A stretch of 64,000 nucleotides of DNA from Epilithonimonas hominis (GTDB taxonomy: Bacteria > Bacteroidota > Bacteroidia > Flavobacteriales > Weeksellaceae): positions 30,056 to 94,055 of the forward strand of contig NZ_RJTU01000055.1 of the NCBI RefSeq assembly GCF_003730015.1, given 5' to 3'. The notes beneath the pieces are model-generated. The model searched no databases. It was not told where the DNA came from and saw only the letters and a list, made by a program, of their open reading frames with translations. The position numbers and the translations under genes were made by a program. Numbering within the stretch: the stretch's first letter is position 1; every line of letters starts with the position of its first letter. Shown here piece after piece: positions 44,758 through 54,469 of this stretch.

Positions 44758-45975
44758 TTAGTAATTCCATAAATCATTTTCCATCTGAAGAATTTGGGCT
44801 TTGATTCTGTCGCTTTCTTCAAGTTGACCTTCCGCATCATTCGGTATATACTCATCGATGATGCCGCTACCGCCTCTACCCATTCCATTATCCGTCTTAT
44901 AAATTACAGAAGAAAATCTTCTTGCATTGAGAACATCATCAAAAGTAATATCAGAAGTAGAGTTTTTTGCATTAAAAATATAATTGCTGCTTAGAACTTG
45001 TCTAGCATCTGGATAATAGATCCAGAAAAGATCAATTAAGTCACTAGCTTCATTTAGGATAGATGGATCAACCGGAGCTCCTGATTCCTGCATTTGTCTA
45101 GCTCTTTCAGCTTTCAAAATCGCGGAGTTAGGATCTTCACCCATAGCAGCAATTCCAAGAAGTCTATATCTTAACTGAGTATCTCTTTTATCGATATACC
45201 ACATTCCCATTAGCTTAAGCGCTTTAACTTTCTCAGTTTTAGTTTCAGAAAAACCAACGTTAGCTTCAACATCACTTTTTTTGATTTTATACCAAGAACC
45301 GTCTAAGTTAACAAGCATTGTTCCAGGTTCGATAGAAGGAGCCTTGGTTGTTTTCTTAACCGTTTTTTTCTTTTTACCTTTTCCTGTAGTTACAGTTTCT
45401 TCAGTAGCGGCAGGCTGAGCAGCTCCGTTATACTCCAAAACATCGGCAAGTCTGGTAGAATATTTCATAAACATCCCATCAACTTGCTTATTACCAGCAC
45501 CTTTAAGAGAAGTAAAATATTTCAAAAGTCTTTGAGCTTCTGCATCTTCAATCTTATTGGCATTCATTATTTCTGTGAAATAATCATCGACCATTGGAAC
45601 AGATGTAGCAGCTGCAATACCTTCCGGGGTTAATCTAGTTGTAAAATCATCACCAGAATAAACTTCTTTTATTTTACCTGAATTAACAGCATCTAATAAG
45701 ATTTGATAAAGAGACTTGTTTTGAGAAACCAAGCCATCAGCATTATGATAGAAAGGCTGATTGATTTTATCGTTCATATCAATAATTTCCCATACAACCA
45801 TACTTCTCAAAATGTCTTTATCTTCTATAAATCCATATTTAAGAGGTGTTATACTATCTTTCTTGATCTCACGATCTTCTCTGAATGTCTGAGGAGAATT
45901 AGCATTCAGAATGCTGTTTTGTCCAAAAGACATTGCTGAGGAAAGACAAATTAAACTATATATAATCTTTTTCAT
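44758..45975 (-). CDS. gldN: Gliding motility / type IX secretion protein GldN
   Basis: 405 residues with a signal peptide (LICLSSAMSFGQ). GldN features include VVWEIIDMNDKINQPFY, FTTRLTPEGIA, KALKLMGMWYIDKRDTQLRY and LIDLFWIYYPDARQVL. A Lys-rich insert (KGKKKKTVKKTTK) splits the middle, as in longer flavobacterial GldN proteins. It forms the periplasmic ring with GldK attached to the outer membrane in the type IX secretion system. It is the last gene of gldK-L-M-N, 45 nt after gldM, and is followed by a strong terminator. Confidence 0.95.
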   Translation of the reverse strand: MKKIIYSLICLSSAMSFGQNSILNANSPQTFREDREIKKDSITPLKYGFIEDKDILRSMVVWEIIDMNDKINQPFYHNADGLVSQNKSLYQILLDAVNSGKIKEVYSGDDFTTRLTPEGIAAATSVPMVDDYFTEIMNANKIEDAEAQRLLKYFTSLKGAGNKQVDGMFMKYSTRLADVLEYNGAAQPAATEETVTTGKGKKKKTVKKTTKAPSIEPGTMLVNLDGSWYKIKKSDVEANVGFSETKTEKVKALKLMGMWYIDKRDTQLRYRLLGIAAMGEDPNSAILKAERARQMQESGAPVDPSILNEASDLIDLFWIYYPDARQVLSSNYIFNAKNSTSDITFDDVLNARRFSSVIYKTDNGMGRGGSGIIDEYIPNDAEGQLEESDRIKAQILQMENDLWNY

Positions 45976-46020
45976 AATAAGTATTGAAATATAAAATCAA
46001 TCAGATAAAACTTTTTTTAA

Positions 46021-47589
46021 TTATAGTACACTAATAACTACACCGCTGATATTAGGAAGTACTACTCCGCTTAATCCTTGAGCTGTTGCCTGAACATCAA
46101 AGATTGCTACGTTATCTCCAGATCTTAGACCTTTTGTTAAGGACTCTACTGGTGCTAATGAACTTCCGTTTACAGACATTACTGCCTTACCAGGTACTTT
46201 AACTTTAAAGCTTACCACATTAAACGAAACTGGGAAATCAAAATCTTTAAGTGTAGCTGTTAAAGTTTGTTTTGAAATCATGTTGGCAGGCATTACATCA
46301 TAACCCTTACCTCTAATTTCACCTCTTGGCGGAGGGATATTTTTAACTCTAAAATCAAAAGCTTGAGTTATCATTTTTCCACTAGGTGATTTTCCAGAAA
46401 TTGTTAATTTAACAGTGTTTCCAGCACCAGGTGTCACATTCCATTTTCCTTTACCTCCACTTACAGAAGCACCTGCTGCTGATAAAGTAGTTGCATTAAG
46501 ATCAGCTCCTAAGATAGATCCAGAAATTGGATTAGCTAAACCTCTATATAGAACATTCATCTTATCCGCTGCTAAGATTGCACCACTTTGCTCTTTAAGC
46601 GCTTCTTGTCCAGATACAACACTCAATGTATGAGAATAAGGAAGAGAATGAGCTTTTCCATTTTTATCATTGAAAGTAATAGTACCTTGGAATTTCTGCT
46701 CTCCAGGAGTTCCAGTAGCAGGAGTAATAATACCTTGTCCATTAATAATCTTTGCACCGCTAATAGCTAAACCAGGAACAGAACTTGCAAAAGTTCCGAT
46801 AGAAACTTTGATTTGAGCAGGTTCTCCTTTCATTACCGAACTTGGTCCAGAAACTAAAGCTTCATAAGCGTCAAATTTGATATCAGCATCTACTTTTTCC
46901 TGAAGAATTGAAGTAATTGCATCTGACTGCAAGTTTCTAGCCTCAGACTGAATAATTTCTAAGTTAGACAAAGCTGCTACCAATGGTTGGTTGTAAAACT
47001 TATATTGAATCCAACCTTGTGTGCTTCTCTTATCACCTTTAGGAAAATCTACAATAAGCATCTTTTGAGCTCTATCCGCAACAGTTTTAAGTTGTGGGTT
47101 TCCTCCAAAAGTAGAAACGATAAAATTTCTTAAATCATCTACTTTTGTTTTTAAATCTTGCGCAGTTTTTGATGGAGTTTTTTCATCACCATCTTTGAAG
47201 AAATTCTGAGTTGCTGGTTCTGTATTATTAAGTGCAGTAAGACTTTCCTCGATAGGTAATTTACTATCATACTCAGCCTCTAAACTCATTTTATTTTTAA
47301 TACCTTCAATAAAACCAACTAAATCATTGGTTTTTCCTTCCAAATTTTTGTATTGATCTAATAACGGTCCATAAGTTTCTGGAGAAGCAACAGCTTTAGC
47401 CTCCAAAGTTTTCTTAAAGATTTTATCGTTACGTTCCTCTACTGTTAATCTCGTATCAGTCAATGACTGATTCGTATCTTTATATGATCTGATGATTTGC
47501 TGATCGATTGTCATTGCAAGCATTGCAATGAAAACCAAATACATCAGGTTAATCATCTTCTGACGTGGTGTCTGTTTACCTCCTGCCAT
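46021..47589 (-). CDS. gldM: Gliding motility / type IX secretion motor protein GldM
   Basis: 522 residues. The N-terminus MAGGKQTPRQKMINLMYLVF carries the single inner-membrane helix (residues about 13-33) that sits inside the GldL ring. The remaining 490 residues form the periplasmic shaft, built of a helical part and beta domains ending VLPNISGVVISVL. With GldL it converts proton motive force into rotation that powers secretion and gliding. It lies 48 nt after gldL. Confidence 0.96.
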   Translation of the reverse strand: MAGGKQTPRQKMINLMYLVFIAMLAMTIDQQIIRSYKDTNQSLTDTRLTVEERNDKIFKKTLEAKAVASPETYGPLLDQYKNLEGKTNDLVGFIEGIKNKMSLEAEYDSKLPIEESLTALNNTEPATQNFFKDGDEKTPSKTAQDLKTKVDDLRNFIVSTFGGNPQLKTVADRAQKMLIVDFPKGDKRSTQGWIQYKFYNQPLVAALSNLEIIQSEARNLQSDAITSILQEKVDADIKFDAYEALVSGPSSVMKGEPAQIKVSIGTFASSVPGLAISGAKIINGQGIITPATGTPGEQKFQGTITFNDKNGKAHSLPYSHTLSVVSGQEALKEQSGAILAADKMNVLYRGLANPISGSILGADLNATTLSAAGASVSGGKGKWNVTPGAGNTVKLTISGKSPSGKMITQAFDFRVKNIPPPRGEIRGKGYDVMPANMISKQTLTATLKDFDFPVSFNVVSFKVKVPGKAVMSVNGSSLAPVESLTKGLRSGDNVAIFDVQATAQGLSGVVLPNISGVVISVL

Positions 47590-47637
47590 TTTAATAAAGT
47601 AATTTAATTGTTAAACAAAAATTAAAATGATAGTAAA

Positions 47638-48315
47638 TTAAGACTTCATTGCACTAAGCATACCACCGTAAACTCTATTAAGGCTATTAAGATTAGTTGT
47701 TAAACCTTGTAACTCTTCGTTGAATTTTTCTGACTGTGCTGCAGACTTTTGAATATCTTCAACATATTTTTTACTGAACTCAGATTGTTTTTGTCCTTGT
47801 TCCAATTGCAAAGCATATAACGCATTCATACTTTCCAAGTGAGAAGCGGCAAGATTTAATTGCTCGTTATATTTGTGGGTAGAGGCAGAAACATCTACAG
47901 TATGGTTAATTTGATCTACAGAAGAAGAGAATTTATCAATTCCACCTCTTAATCTTTCAAATAAACTCACGTCTAACTTAGCATCTGCTAACATTTTGTC
48001 AAGTTTATCAGATAATGAAACTTCTAATTCTTTATTTTCTACTTTAGCAACAACTTTTCTTGGTTGTCTTTCAGCAGACTCATCCAATAGTTCCGGATAA
48101 ACATTTTCCCAAGCATAATGCTCCTCTTTTGCTGGTGGATCGAATGCAAAGAATAAGAAGATTAATGCTTCTGTGATCAAACCAGCAGCAAGCGCAACGT
48201 TACCAGTAATTGGGCCTAAACTCCAGTGCGTCATCTTAAATAGAGCACCTAGGATTACGATAGCTGCACCAAACGAATAAACAAAATTTGTTATTGATTC
48301 TTTAGTTTTAAACAT
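47638..48315 (-). CDS. gldL: Gliding motility / type IX secretion motor protein GldL
   Basis: 225 residues. Two membrane helices (residues about 11-27 and 36-57) flank a short loop KMTHWSLGP. The second helix has a glutamate at position 49 (GLITEALIFLFFAF), the position reported as the proton-relay residue in Flavobacterium GldL. The cytoplasmic part is a long helical tail (ADAKLDVSLFERLRGGIDKF). It forms the pentameric stator around GldM. It lies 44 nt after gldK. Confidence 0.96.
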   Translation of the reverse strand: MFKTKESITNFVYSFGAAIVILGALFKMTHWSLGPITGNVALAAGLITEALIFLFFAFDPPAKEEHYAWENVYPELLDESAERQPRKVVAKVENKELEVSLSDKLDKMLADAKLDVSLFERLRGGIDKFSSSVDQINHTVDVSASTHKYNEQLNLAASHLESMNALYALQLEQGQKQSEFSKKYVEDIQKSAAQSEKFNEELQGLTTNLNSLNRVYGGMLSAMKS

Positions 48316-48359
48316 TTTTTTGAATTTTTAAGTTAGTAGTAGTTAGTTAATATAAATTT

Positions 48360-49784
48360 TTATTTTGTTTTTCTTGCAAATCTTCCAGCTCCGGCAGGTA
48401 TATCCTGAATTGTTCTGAATCCTATATAACTTCTTGCAGAATCTTTTCTTTCCCAATCTCTGTAACCTGTCATTAATAGAAATCCAGCATCTTTCCAAGA
48501 TCCTCCTCTTACAGTCTTTTTAACTTCCCTGTATGCCTGATTGGACAAGTTAGGATTTAATGTTGAGGAAAATTCATATGTGGAGTTATTATATGGAGAT
48601 TCTGTCCACTCTGAAACGTTTCCAGCCATATCATATAAGCCATATCCATTTTTAGGAAACTTTTTCACTGGTGCTGTATAAGTGTAATTACCTTTTTTCT
48701 CATCTTCTATATAGCTACCTCTTTTAGGTTTGAAGTTTGCCAGATAACATCCTCTATCATCCTGAAGATAAGGCCCACCCCATGGATAAGTAGCATTTTG
48801 AATCCCTCCTTTTGCAGCATATTCCCATTCTGCCTCTGTAGGAAGTCTAAAGCGCAATGCTTTTTGCTTTTTCTTTTTCAGGCTATTATTATAATCTGTT
48901 TTAATTTTAGTTTTGAAATCACAATAAGCTCTTGCCTGATCCCACGTTACACCGACAACAGGATATTCTTTGTAGGCGTTATGCCAAAAATATTGATTAA
49001 ATAAAGGTTCATTATAAGCATAGTTAAAATCCTTAACCCATACTGTGGTATCCGGATAAACTGCAATACTTTCTTTTTTAAGATACTTAGTTCCTCTATC
49101 TTTATCTTTTACTGCAGAAGAAACATCCTCCCACTGATAACTGTATTTAATTTTAGACCAATCAATGATTCTCTCATTATTGATTCTCTTTTCAGCTGGT
49201 AAATACATAGATTCTAAAACCTCTGCATATTTTTCATCCGGATAAGCAGAAGTATTATAAGTTAATGGTACTTTTTTATCTAATTTTTTAGACTCATCAT
49301 AACCATCTCTCCCACCCTGAGACTCCAGAAACTTTTGATACGGAGTTGCTTCTTCACCAGTTTTTTTTGAAGCGTAAGCATAGTCAGCAATAGAACTTCC
49401 GTTCCCGCCTTCTTCGCCACCACCTTCACCAGCAGCTTCAGCTAACAAACCTCTGGCAATTGAATCTCGAACAGCGTTGATGAAAACACGATATTCTGCA
49501 TTTGTAACCTCAGTTTCATCCATAAAAAAGGAAGAAACTGTTACAGTTTTAAGCATTGCTTTTTCTGGAGTATATGAAAAATCCTGATCTGCCATTCCCA
49601 TTACGAAAGATCCTCCTGGAATTGGAACCATGCCATAAGGTCTTTCAGCCACAAATGATTTTGAAGATCCTCTTGGAATAAGTTCACCCTTGATTCCGGG
49701 GTTACCTGTTATACCTTTCCCTCCACCTTTGGAACAAGAAATGATAACCGAAGTTGACAACAGTATAAATAATATCCTTTTCAT
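48360..49784 (-). CDS. gldK: Gliding motility / type IX secretion lipoprotein GldK
   Basis: 474 residues. The signal peptide ends in a lipobox (VIISCSKGG), so it is anchored to the outer membrane from inside. The body is a formylglycine-generating-enzyme-like (SUMF1) domain: PIPGGSFVMGMADQDFSYTP, PVVGVTWDQARAYCDFKT, RLPTEAEWEYAAKGG and GNVSEWTESPYN. GldK builds the ring with GldN and has no known enzymatic use. It starts a four-gene transcript, and a consensus promoter lies in the 3' end of glmS just upstream. Confidence 0.96.
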   Translation of the reverse strand: MKRILFILLSTSVIISCSKGGGKGITGNPGIKGELIPRGSSKSFVAERPYGMVPIPGGSFVMGMADQDFSYTPEKAMLKTVTVSSFFMDETEVTNAEYRVFINAVRDSIARGLLAEAAGEGGGEEGGNGSSIADYAYASKKTGEEATPYQKFLESQGGRDGYDESKKLDKKVPLTYNTSAYPDEKYAEVLESMYLPAEKRINNERIIDWSKIKYSYQWEDVSSAVKDKDRGTKYLKKESIAVYPDTTVWVKDFNYAYNEPLFNQYFWHNAYKEYPVVGVTWDQARAYCDFKTKIKTDYNNSLKKKKQKALRFRLPTEAEWEYAAKGGIQNATYPWGGPYLQDDRGCYLANFKPKRGSYIEDEKKGNYTYTAPVKKFPKNGYGLYDMAGNVSEWTESPYNNSTYEFSSTLNPNLSNQAYREVKKTVRGGSWKDAGFLLMTGYRDWERKDSARSYIGFRTIQDIPAGAGRFARKTK

Positions 49785-49885
49785 CCTATTTTAAAGAAAT
49801 TAAGCGGTAAATATATAATTTTTTTTATAAATAATTATCAATTTTAATTGAAAACGTAATTTGTTAAAGAATATTTCACAAAACA

Positions 49886-49916
49886 CAAAATTATTCTACA
49901 GTAACTGATTTGGCAA
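49886..49916 (-). promoter_or_regulatory. gldKLMN promoter inside the glmS 3' end
   Basis: Minus strand TTG, 20 nt, TAATTTTG. The -33 part lies in the last codons of glmS and the -7 element overlaps its stop codon. The predicted start near 49880 gives a leader of about 95 nt. Confidence 0.6.
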
Positions 49917-51744
49917 GATTTCTCGGCTGGTCTACATTAGCTCCTCTAGCCACAGCAATATAATATGACAATAGCTGTAATGGTATAGATGCCAAAATTG
50001 GAGAGAAGCATTCTGATGTCTCAGGAATCTCTATAATATAATCTGCCATTGCAGAAACTTGAGTATCACCTTTACTTACAATAGCAATCACCTTTCCTTT
50101 TCTCGCTTTGATTTCCTGTACATTGCTGACAATCTTATCATAATGGCCAACTTTTGGAGCAATAATAACGATTGGCATATTTTCATCAATTAAAGCAATC
50201 GGTCCATGCTTCATTTCTGCAGCAGGATAACCTTCGGCGTGGATATAAGAAATCTCTTTTAATTTTAGAGCTCCTTCAAGTGCTGCAGGGAAATTATAAC
50301 CTCTTCCTAAATATAAGAAGTTAGTAGCATCAACAAATTTGGATGCAATAGCTTTTACATTTTCATCCACTGAATTTAGAACATCTTCCACTTTCTTTGG
50401 AATTGCGTCCAATTCAGTAATTAACCTCATGAAATCTGCTTTTCCAAGATTTCCGTTGTGATTACCTAACTTGATTGCAATTAATGATAAAATTGTCAAT
50501 TGTGATGTGAAAGCTTTTGTAGAAGCGACACCTATTTCTGGTCCAGCATGCGTATAAGCACCTGCATCTGTATACCGGGCGATAGAAGAATCTACCACAT
50601 TACAAATTCCGAAAACAAAAGCTCCTTTTTCTTTTGCAAGCTTAATGGCAGCCATTGTATCTGCTGTTTCACCTGATTGTGAGATTGCAATTACAACATC
50701 TTTAGAACTTATGATAGGATTTCTGTATCTGAACTCAGAAGCATACTCCACTTCTACAGGAACTCTCGCAAATTCTTCAATAAGATACTCACCAATAAGT
50801 CCTGCGTGCCAAGATGTACCACAAGCTATAATAATGATTCTTTCGGCATTCGTCAATCTTTCCAAATGATCCCAGATTCCTGCCATTTTAATAATTCCTT
50901 CATCCACAAGAAGGCGACCACGCATTGTATCAAGAATGGATTTTGGTTGCTCAAAAATTTCTTTTAGCATAAAATGCTCATAGCCTCCTTTTTCAATTTG
51001 TTCAAGATTTAATCTTAACTCCTGAATAGCGGGTTCTATTTTCGTATTTTCTTTTATTGTTCTGATATCTATTCCAGATTCCAGAGAGATCGTCGCCATA
51101 TGACCTTCTTCAAGATACACAGCTTCTTTTGTAAACTCGACAAAAGGTGAAGCATCAGAAGCTACAAAATATTCATTCTCACCAATTCCTATTGCAAGTG
51201 GCGAACCTAATCTTGCAACAACTAACTGTCCTGGAAAATCTTCGTGCATTACTGAAATTGCATACGCGCCATAAACTTCATTCAATGCGTAACGCACGGC
51301 TTCAGAAAAATCGAGAGATGGATCTTTATCCATAAAATATTGAAATAAATTAACCAATACTTCAGTATCCGTTTCTGATTTAAATTCAAAGTTTTTATTG
51401 ATAAGCATTGTTTTGATGGTATCGTAATTTTCAATAATACCATTATGTACAATTGCTATTTTTCCGTTGTTGGAAAGGTGTGGGTGAGAATTATTATCAC
51501 TTGGAACGCCGTGTGTAGCCCATCTCGTATGCCCCATTCCAAGTTTGGAAGTTGCCTCAAGGTTTTTACAAATTGCTACTAGATCATCTACTTTTCCTTT
51601 TGTTTTTTTGAATTCAAACTTATCATTTTGTGATTCTAAAATTATACCTGCACTGTCATAACCACGATATTCTAGACGGCGCAATCCGTTTATTACAATA
51701 GCGTATGCATCTCTAAAACCTGTATAACCAACGATTCCGCACAT
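49891..51744 (-). CDS. glmS: Glutamine-fructose-6-phosphate aminotransferase (isomerizing)
   Basis: 617 residues, full length. The N-terminal glutaminase starts MCGIVGYTGFRDAY with nucleophile Cys2 exposed after Met removal. Two SIS sugar-isomerase domains follow (CGTSWHAGLIGEYLIEE, ISQSGETADTM, LGRGYNFPAALEGALKLKE) and the protein ends DQPRNLAKSVTVE. It makes glucosamine-6-phosphate for peptidoglycan and lipopolysaccharide. No glmS ribozyme is expected in Bacteroidetes, and the 12-nt upstream gap could not hold one. It follows the DUF4270 gene directly. Confidence 0.98.
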   Translation of the reverse strand: MCGIVGYTGFRDAYAIVINGLRRLEYRGYDSAGIILESQNDKFEFKKTKGKVDDLVAICKNLEATSKLGMGHTRWATHGVPSDNNSHPHLSNNGKIAIVHNGIIENYDTIKTMLINKNFEFKSETDTEVLVNLFQYFMDKDPSLDFSEAVRYALNEVYGAYAISVMHEDFPGQLVVARLGSPLAIGIGENEYFVASDASPFVEFTKEAVYLEEGHMATISLESGIDIRTIKENTKIEPAIQELRLNLEQIEKGGYEHFMLKEIFEQPKSILDTMRGRLLVDEGIIKMAGIWDHLERLTNAERIIIIACGTSWHAGLIGEYLIEEFARVPVEVEYASEFRYRNPIISSKDVVIAISQSGETADTMAAIKLAKEKGAFVFGICNVVDSSIARYTDAGAYTHAGPEIGVASTKAFTSQLTILSLIAIKLGNHNGNLGKADFMRLITELDAIPKKVEDVLNSVDENVKAIASKFVDATNFLYLGRGYNFPAALEGALKLKEISYIHAEGYPAAEMKHGPIALIDENMPIVIIAPKVGHYDKIVSNVQEIKARKGKVIAIVSKGDTQVSAMADYIIEIPETSECFSPILASIPLQLLSYYIAVARGANVDQPRNLAKSVTVE

Positions 51745-51756
51745 ATATTAATTAGT

Positions 51757-53373
51757 TTATTTTTTTGTGAATATTAATCTTAACTGGACATTTTTTGAGC
51801 TGACAGACATCTCCTGTCCTATTTTACTTGTATCGGTTCCTACCAATAATAACCTAAAAGGATTGTATGGTCTGTCATTATAAGTCTGACCAAGTAGTGC
51901 TCCTGTAGACGAGTCAACGAGATAAGATCCTACATCAATTATAAAATCTTTTCCATTATTCTCATTTATATTGTAAGACTCATCCTCGATAATTTGTTTA
52001 AGTGAGGAGGTAATACTAACATCGTAGTAAGCATCTTTTGTGGAAAGATTAGTACTACGAACAAGTGAATATCCAGCGCTTGCAAGTAGCGTCATATCCG
52101 GTAAGAATCTTGACATTGAATCTCTTTCTTTTACAAGGAAACTTGAGGGTTTTCTGTATTTATTATCCCACTCAGGATCAGTACTATCATTATATAATCG
52201 AATTTTTGCAGAAACAACTGCAATTTTTTCATTTTTATATTGATTTCTTAATGAGGTAATTAATTCCTTTGTAATGCGAACACCAATACTGCTTCCTCCC
52301 ATCCCTTGTAAATAAAGTTTGGTTGAAGGATTTGCTATTGGTAGTGCTGTATTTGTTTTGATATCTTTTGCATCTATGGCATCTTTTGTTCCGGTTATGT
52401 AAGAGCTACTTCTAGAGTAAGCCACGTGACTTAAGTGAACATTCGGCGAACCCAGACTTAAAGACGTTTCTTGTTTTGTCTTAGTAACTGTTCCATCTGA
52501 TGCGGTAACATCGTTCTTGTAATAAATGGTTATTGCAGCATCATTAGGAGCCATAGAAAACAGGTAACCGTCATTTTCATCAACCGAAATTCTTAAACCT
52601 CTGAAATATCTGATAAATGATGCAGCATCTTTCAACACTTGATTTCCTTGCTTTGCTATTATTTTATCCTGAAAAAATTCTTTTTTCAATGGTATTCTTA
52701 ACGACACAGCCCGGTTCACAATTTCCGACGCATCGGAATCTTTTGTGATGACCACTGAATTAACTGTACCATTGAAGCTTTTCGACCCAATATCTGTAGA
52801 TGAAACTGCAATTGTTTTATTTGTTTTAATAGAGTCGGAAGCTCCACCTAAAAAGTCAGTAACCTCGTGAACTCTTATGGTTAAAGGAGGAGTTGCCGTT
52901 CCAACCTTATATTTACCATATTTTCTAACTGGATAGGTATTCACTACTTTTTTTGCAGCTACATTTCCATCAGGATAGATATAATCTTCAGTTGTTGTAG
53001 TTTTTAAAGAGTCTGAAGCCGTTTCATATAAAGGTTTAAGAGTAAGAACAACAGAATCTACAACAGGATTTTTTCCAAAATCAGGATTATAGGAGCTCAG
53101 CCTTACTTGCGTGAAATAAGAAACTTTCTGACCACCAAAAACAGGCTCACTAAATGCGCCAATCCGAACACTGTCATACTGAGATGTAACAACTTTCTGA
53201 ACATCTTGGTTATTGACATTATAAGCAGCAAGTCCGTAAACTTTCTCTGAAGCTTCGGATCCGTTTACCAACTGAGAACCGAGGTTATCCAGTTCGCTTT
53301 CGCATGAATTCATCACAACAATCCCCATTAATAAAACAGGGATTAACTTCATCATTTTTTTTATTCTTATCAT
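51757..53373 (-). CDS. DUF4270 family lipoprotein
   Basis: 538 residues. The signal sequence ends in a lipobox (VVMNSCESELDNLG), so it is probably outer-membrane anchored. The DUF4270 pattern is visible in SVRIGAFSEPVFGGQKVSYFTQ and VDSVVLTLKPLYE near residue 100, and PFRLLLVGTDTSKIGQEMSV near the end. Beta-strand-rich, no catalytic motif. It sits between a GT5-like gene (20 nt upstream) and glmS (12 nt downstream), an arrangement I recall from other flavobacteria. A second ATG (MMKLIP) could be the true start. Function unknown. Confidence 0.85.
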   Translation of the reverse strand: MIRIKKMMKLIPVLLMGIVVMNSCESELDNLGSQLVNGSEASEKVYGLAAYNVNNQDVQKVVTSQYDSVRIGAFSEPVFGGQKVSYFTQVRLSSYNPDFGKNPVVDSVVLTLKPLYETASDSLKTTTTEDYIYPDGNVAAKKVVNTYPVRKYGKYKVGTATPPLTIRVHEVTDFLGGASDSIKTNKTIAVSSTDIGSKSFNGTVNSVVITKDSDASEIVNRAVSLRIPLKKEFFQDKIIAKQGNQVLKDAASFIRYFRGLRISVDENDGYLFSMAPNDAAITIYYKNDVTASDGTVTKTKQETSLSLGSPNVHLSHVAYSRSSSYITGTKDAIDAKDIKTNTALPIANPSTKLYLQGMGGSSIGVRITKELITSLRNQYKNEKIAVVSAKIRLYNDSTDPEWDNKYRKPSSFLVKERDSMSRFLPDMTLLASAGYSLVRSTNLSTKDAYYDVSITSSLKQIIEDESYNINENNGKDFIIDVGSYLVDSSTGALLGQTYNDRPYNPFRLLLVGTDTSKIGQEMSVSSKNVQLRLIFTKK

Positions 53374-53393
53374 TATAATATAATCGATCGTAA

Positions 53394-54164
53394 TTAATAA
53401 ATTTTTGCTATTGAATCTGCGTTCAGATAGTCGGATTTTTCAGCTTCGGCTTTCGCAAAGGCTTCTTCAAGTTTCTCTTCCAAAAATTCATTTCCTTTCA
53501 CTATAACATCTACATAATCCATACTGTCATTTACAAAATTGAGAAAGCTTGGATTATCTAACGATTGTAAATCTGAAATATTATCAAATTCAAGAATTTC
53601 TTTTGTATTTTCATTCAGCTTCAAATCTTCTTCATTATAAATAGAAAGAACAATTTTAGTATCCTTGAAATAAGAATCGTCTTTATAGTATGTTTTCAGA
53701 TATACCGGGATTAACGAAGACATCCAACCATTAAGATGAATTACATCTGGCACCCAATTTAGCTTCTTAATAGTTTCTATAACTCCCCTTGCAAAGAAAA
53801 CAGCTCTTTCATTGTTATCTTCGAAAGGATGGCCTTCGTCATCAAAATAGTATTGCTTTCTTTTGAAGTATTCTTCATTATCTATAAAATAAACCTGCAA
53901 ACGCTCACCTGGTAAAGATGCAACTTTGATGATCAGTGGCTGGTCCAAATCATTTATAATAATATTCATCCCAGACAGACGGATCACCTCGTGCAATTGA
54001 AATTTCCTTTCACTGATTTGTCCGAATCTCGGCATAAAAACCCTTACATCGTTACCCTCGCTATGCATTTTCAGCGCCATTTTGTGCACCAAGCTTCCCA
54101 TATTCGTATCTTCCTGATAGGGATACATCTCCGTAGTAACGTATAAAATCTTTTGATTAGGCAT
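53394..54164 (-). CDS. Short GT5-like (glycogen/starch synthase N-domain) protein
   Basis: 256 residues, about half of a glycogen synthase (470-480). It matches only the N-terminal Rossmann half: ILYVTTEMYPYQEDTNMGSL, VRVFMPRFGQISERKF, VYFIDNEEYFKRKQYYFDDE, WVPDVIHLNGWMSSLIPVYL. The ADP-glucose-binding KxGGL motif, expected just after the first strand, is replaced by DTNMGSLV, and the C-terminal GT-B half is missing, so normal glycogen synthase activity is unlikely. It is divergent from panC and first in a transcript with the DUF4270 and glmS genes, which suggests an envelope-sugar or regulatory role (inference). Confidence 0.75.
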   Translation of the reverse strand: MPNQKILYVTTEMYPYQEDTNMGSLVHKMALKMHSEGNDVRVFMPRFGQISERKFQLHEVIRLSGMNIIINDLDQPLIIKVASLPGERLQVYFIDNEEYFKRKQYYFDDEGHPFEDNNERAVFFARGVIETIKKLNWVPDVIHLNGWMSSLIPVYLKTYYKDDSYFKDTKIVLSIYNEEDLKLNENTKEILEFDNISDLQSLDNPSFLNFVNDSMDYVDVIVKGNEFLEEKLEEAFAKAEAEKSDYLNADSIAKIY

Positions 54165-54469
54165 AAAAATTTACTTTAAACGAAGTATAAAAACTTCATT
54201 TTGCAAAATTACAAAAAATTAAATCAAATCATTTATTTTACTTAATATTAATACTAATTAACAAAATATACTAAAAGTCAATGACTTACACTAGAAATAT
54301 TGTTAAAATAAGATTAATACTAGCCAGATTAAAAAGATTAATAATTACAAGATATTTAATAACTGATAGGTTGCAAGTCAATATCTAAAGCTTTTTAAGA
54401 AATTCTGTACAAATCATCTTCTGTAGAAACAAAAAACAGCTACCTTTGAGCCCATAAAACAGAAATAAT
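54165..54469. other. Divergent intergenic region before panC
   Basis: 305 nt between the GT5-like gene and panC, very AT-rich. It holds TACCTTTG at 54441-54448, a likely -7 box for panC 22 nt before its ATG, and a minus-strand TAATTTTG at 54204-54211 for the GT5-like gene. Neither has a well-spaced TTG. Nothing else is seen. Confidence 0.45.

Noticed and set aside
49745..49890. glmS-type ribozyme or other riboswitch near glmS
   Set aside because: The upstream gap of glmS is only 12 nt, and the downstream gap shows only a promoter.
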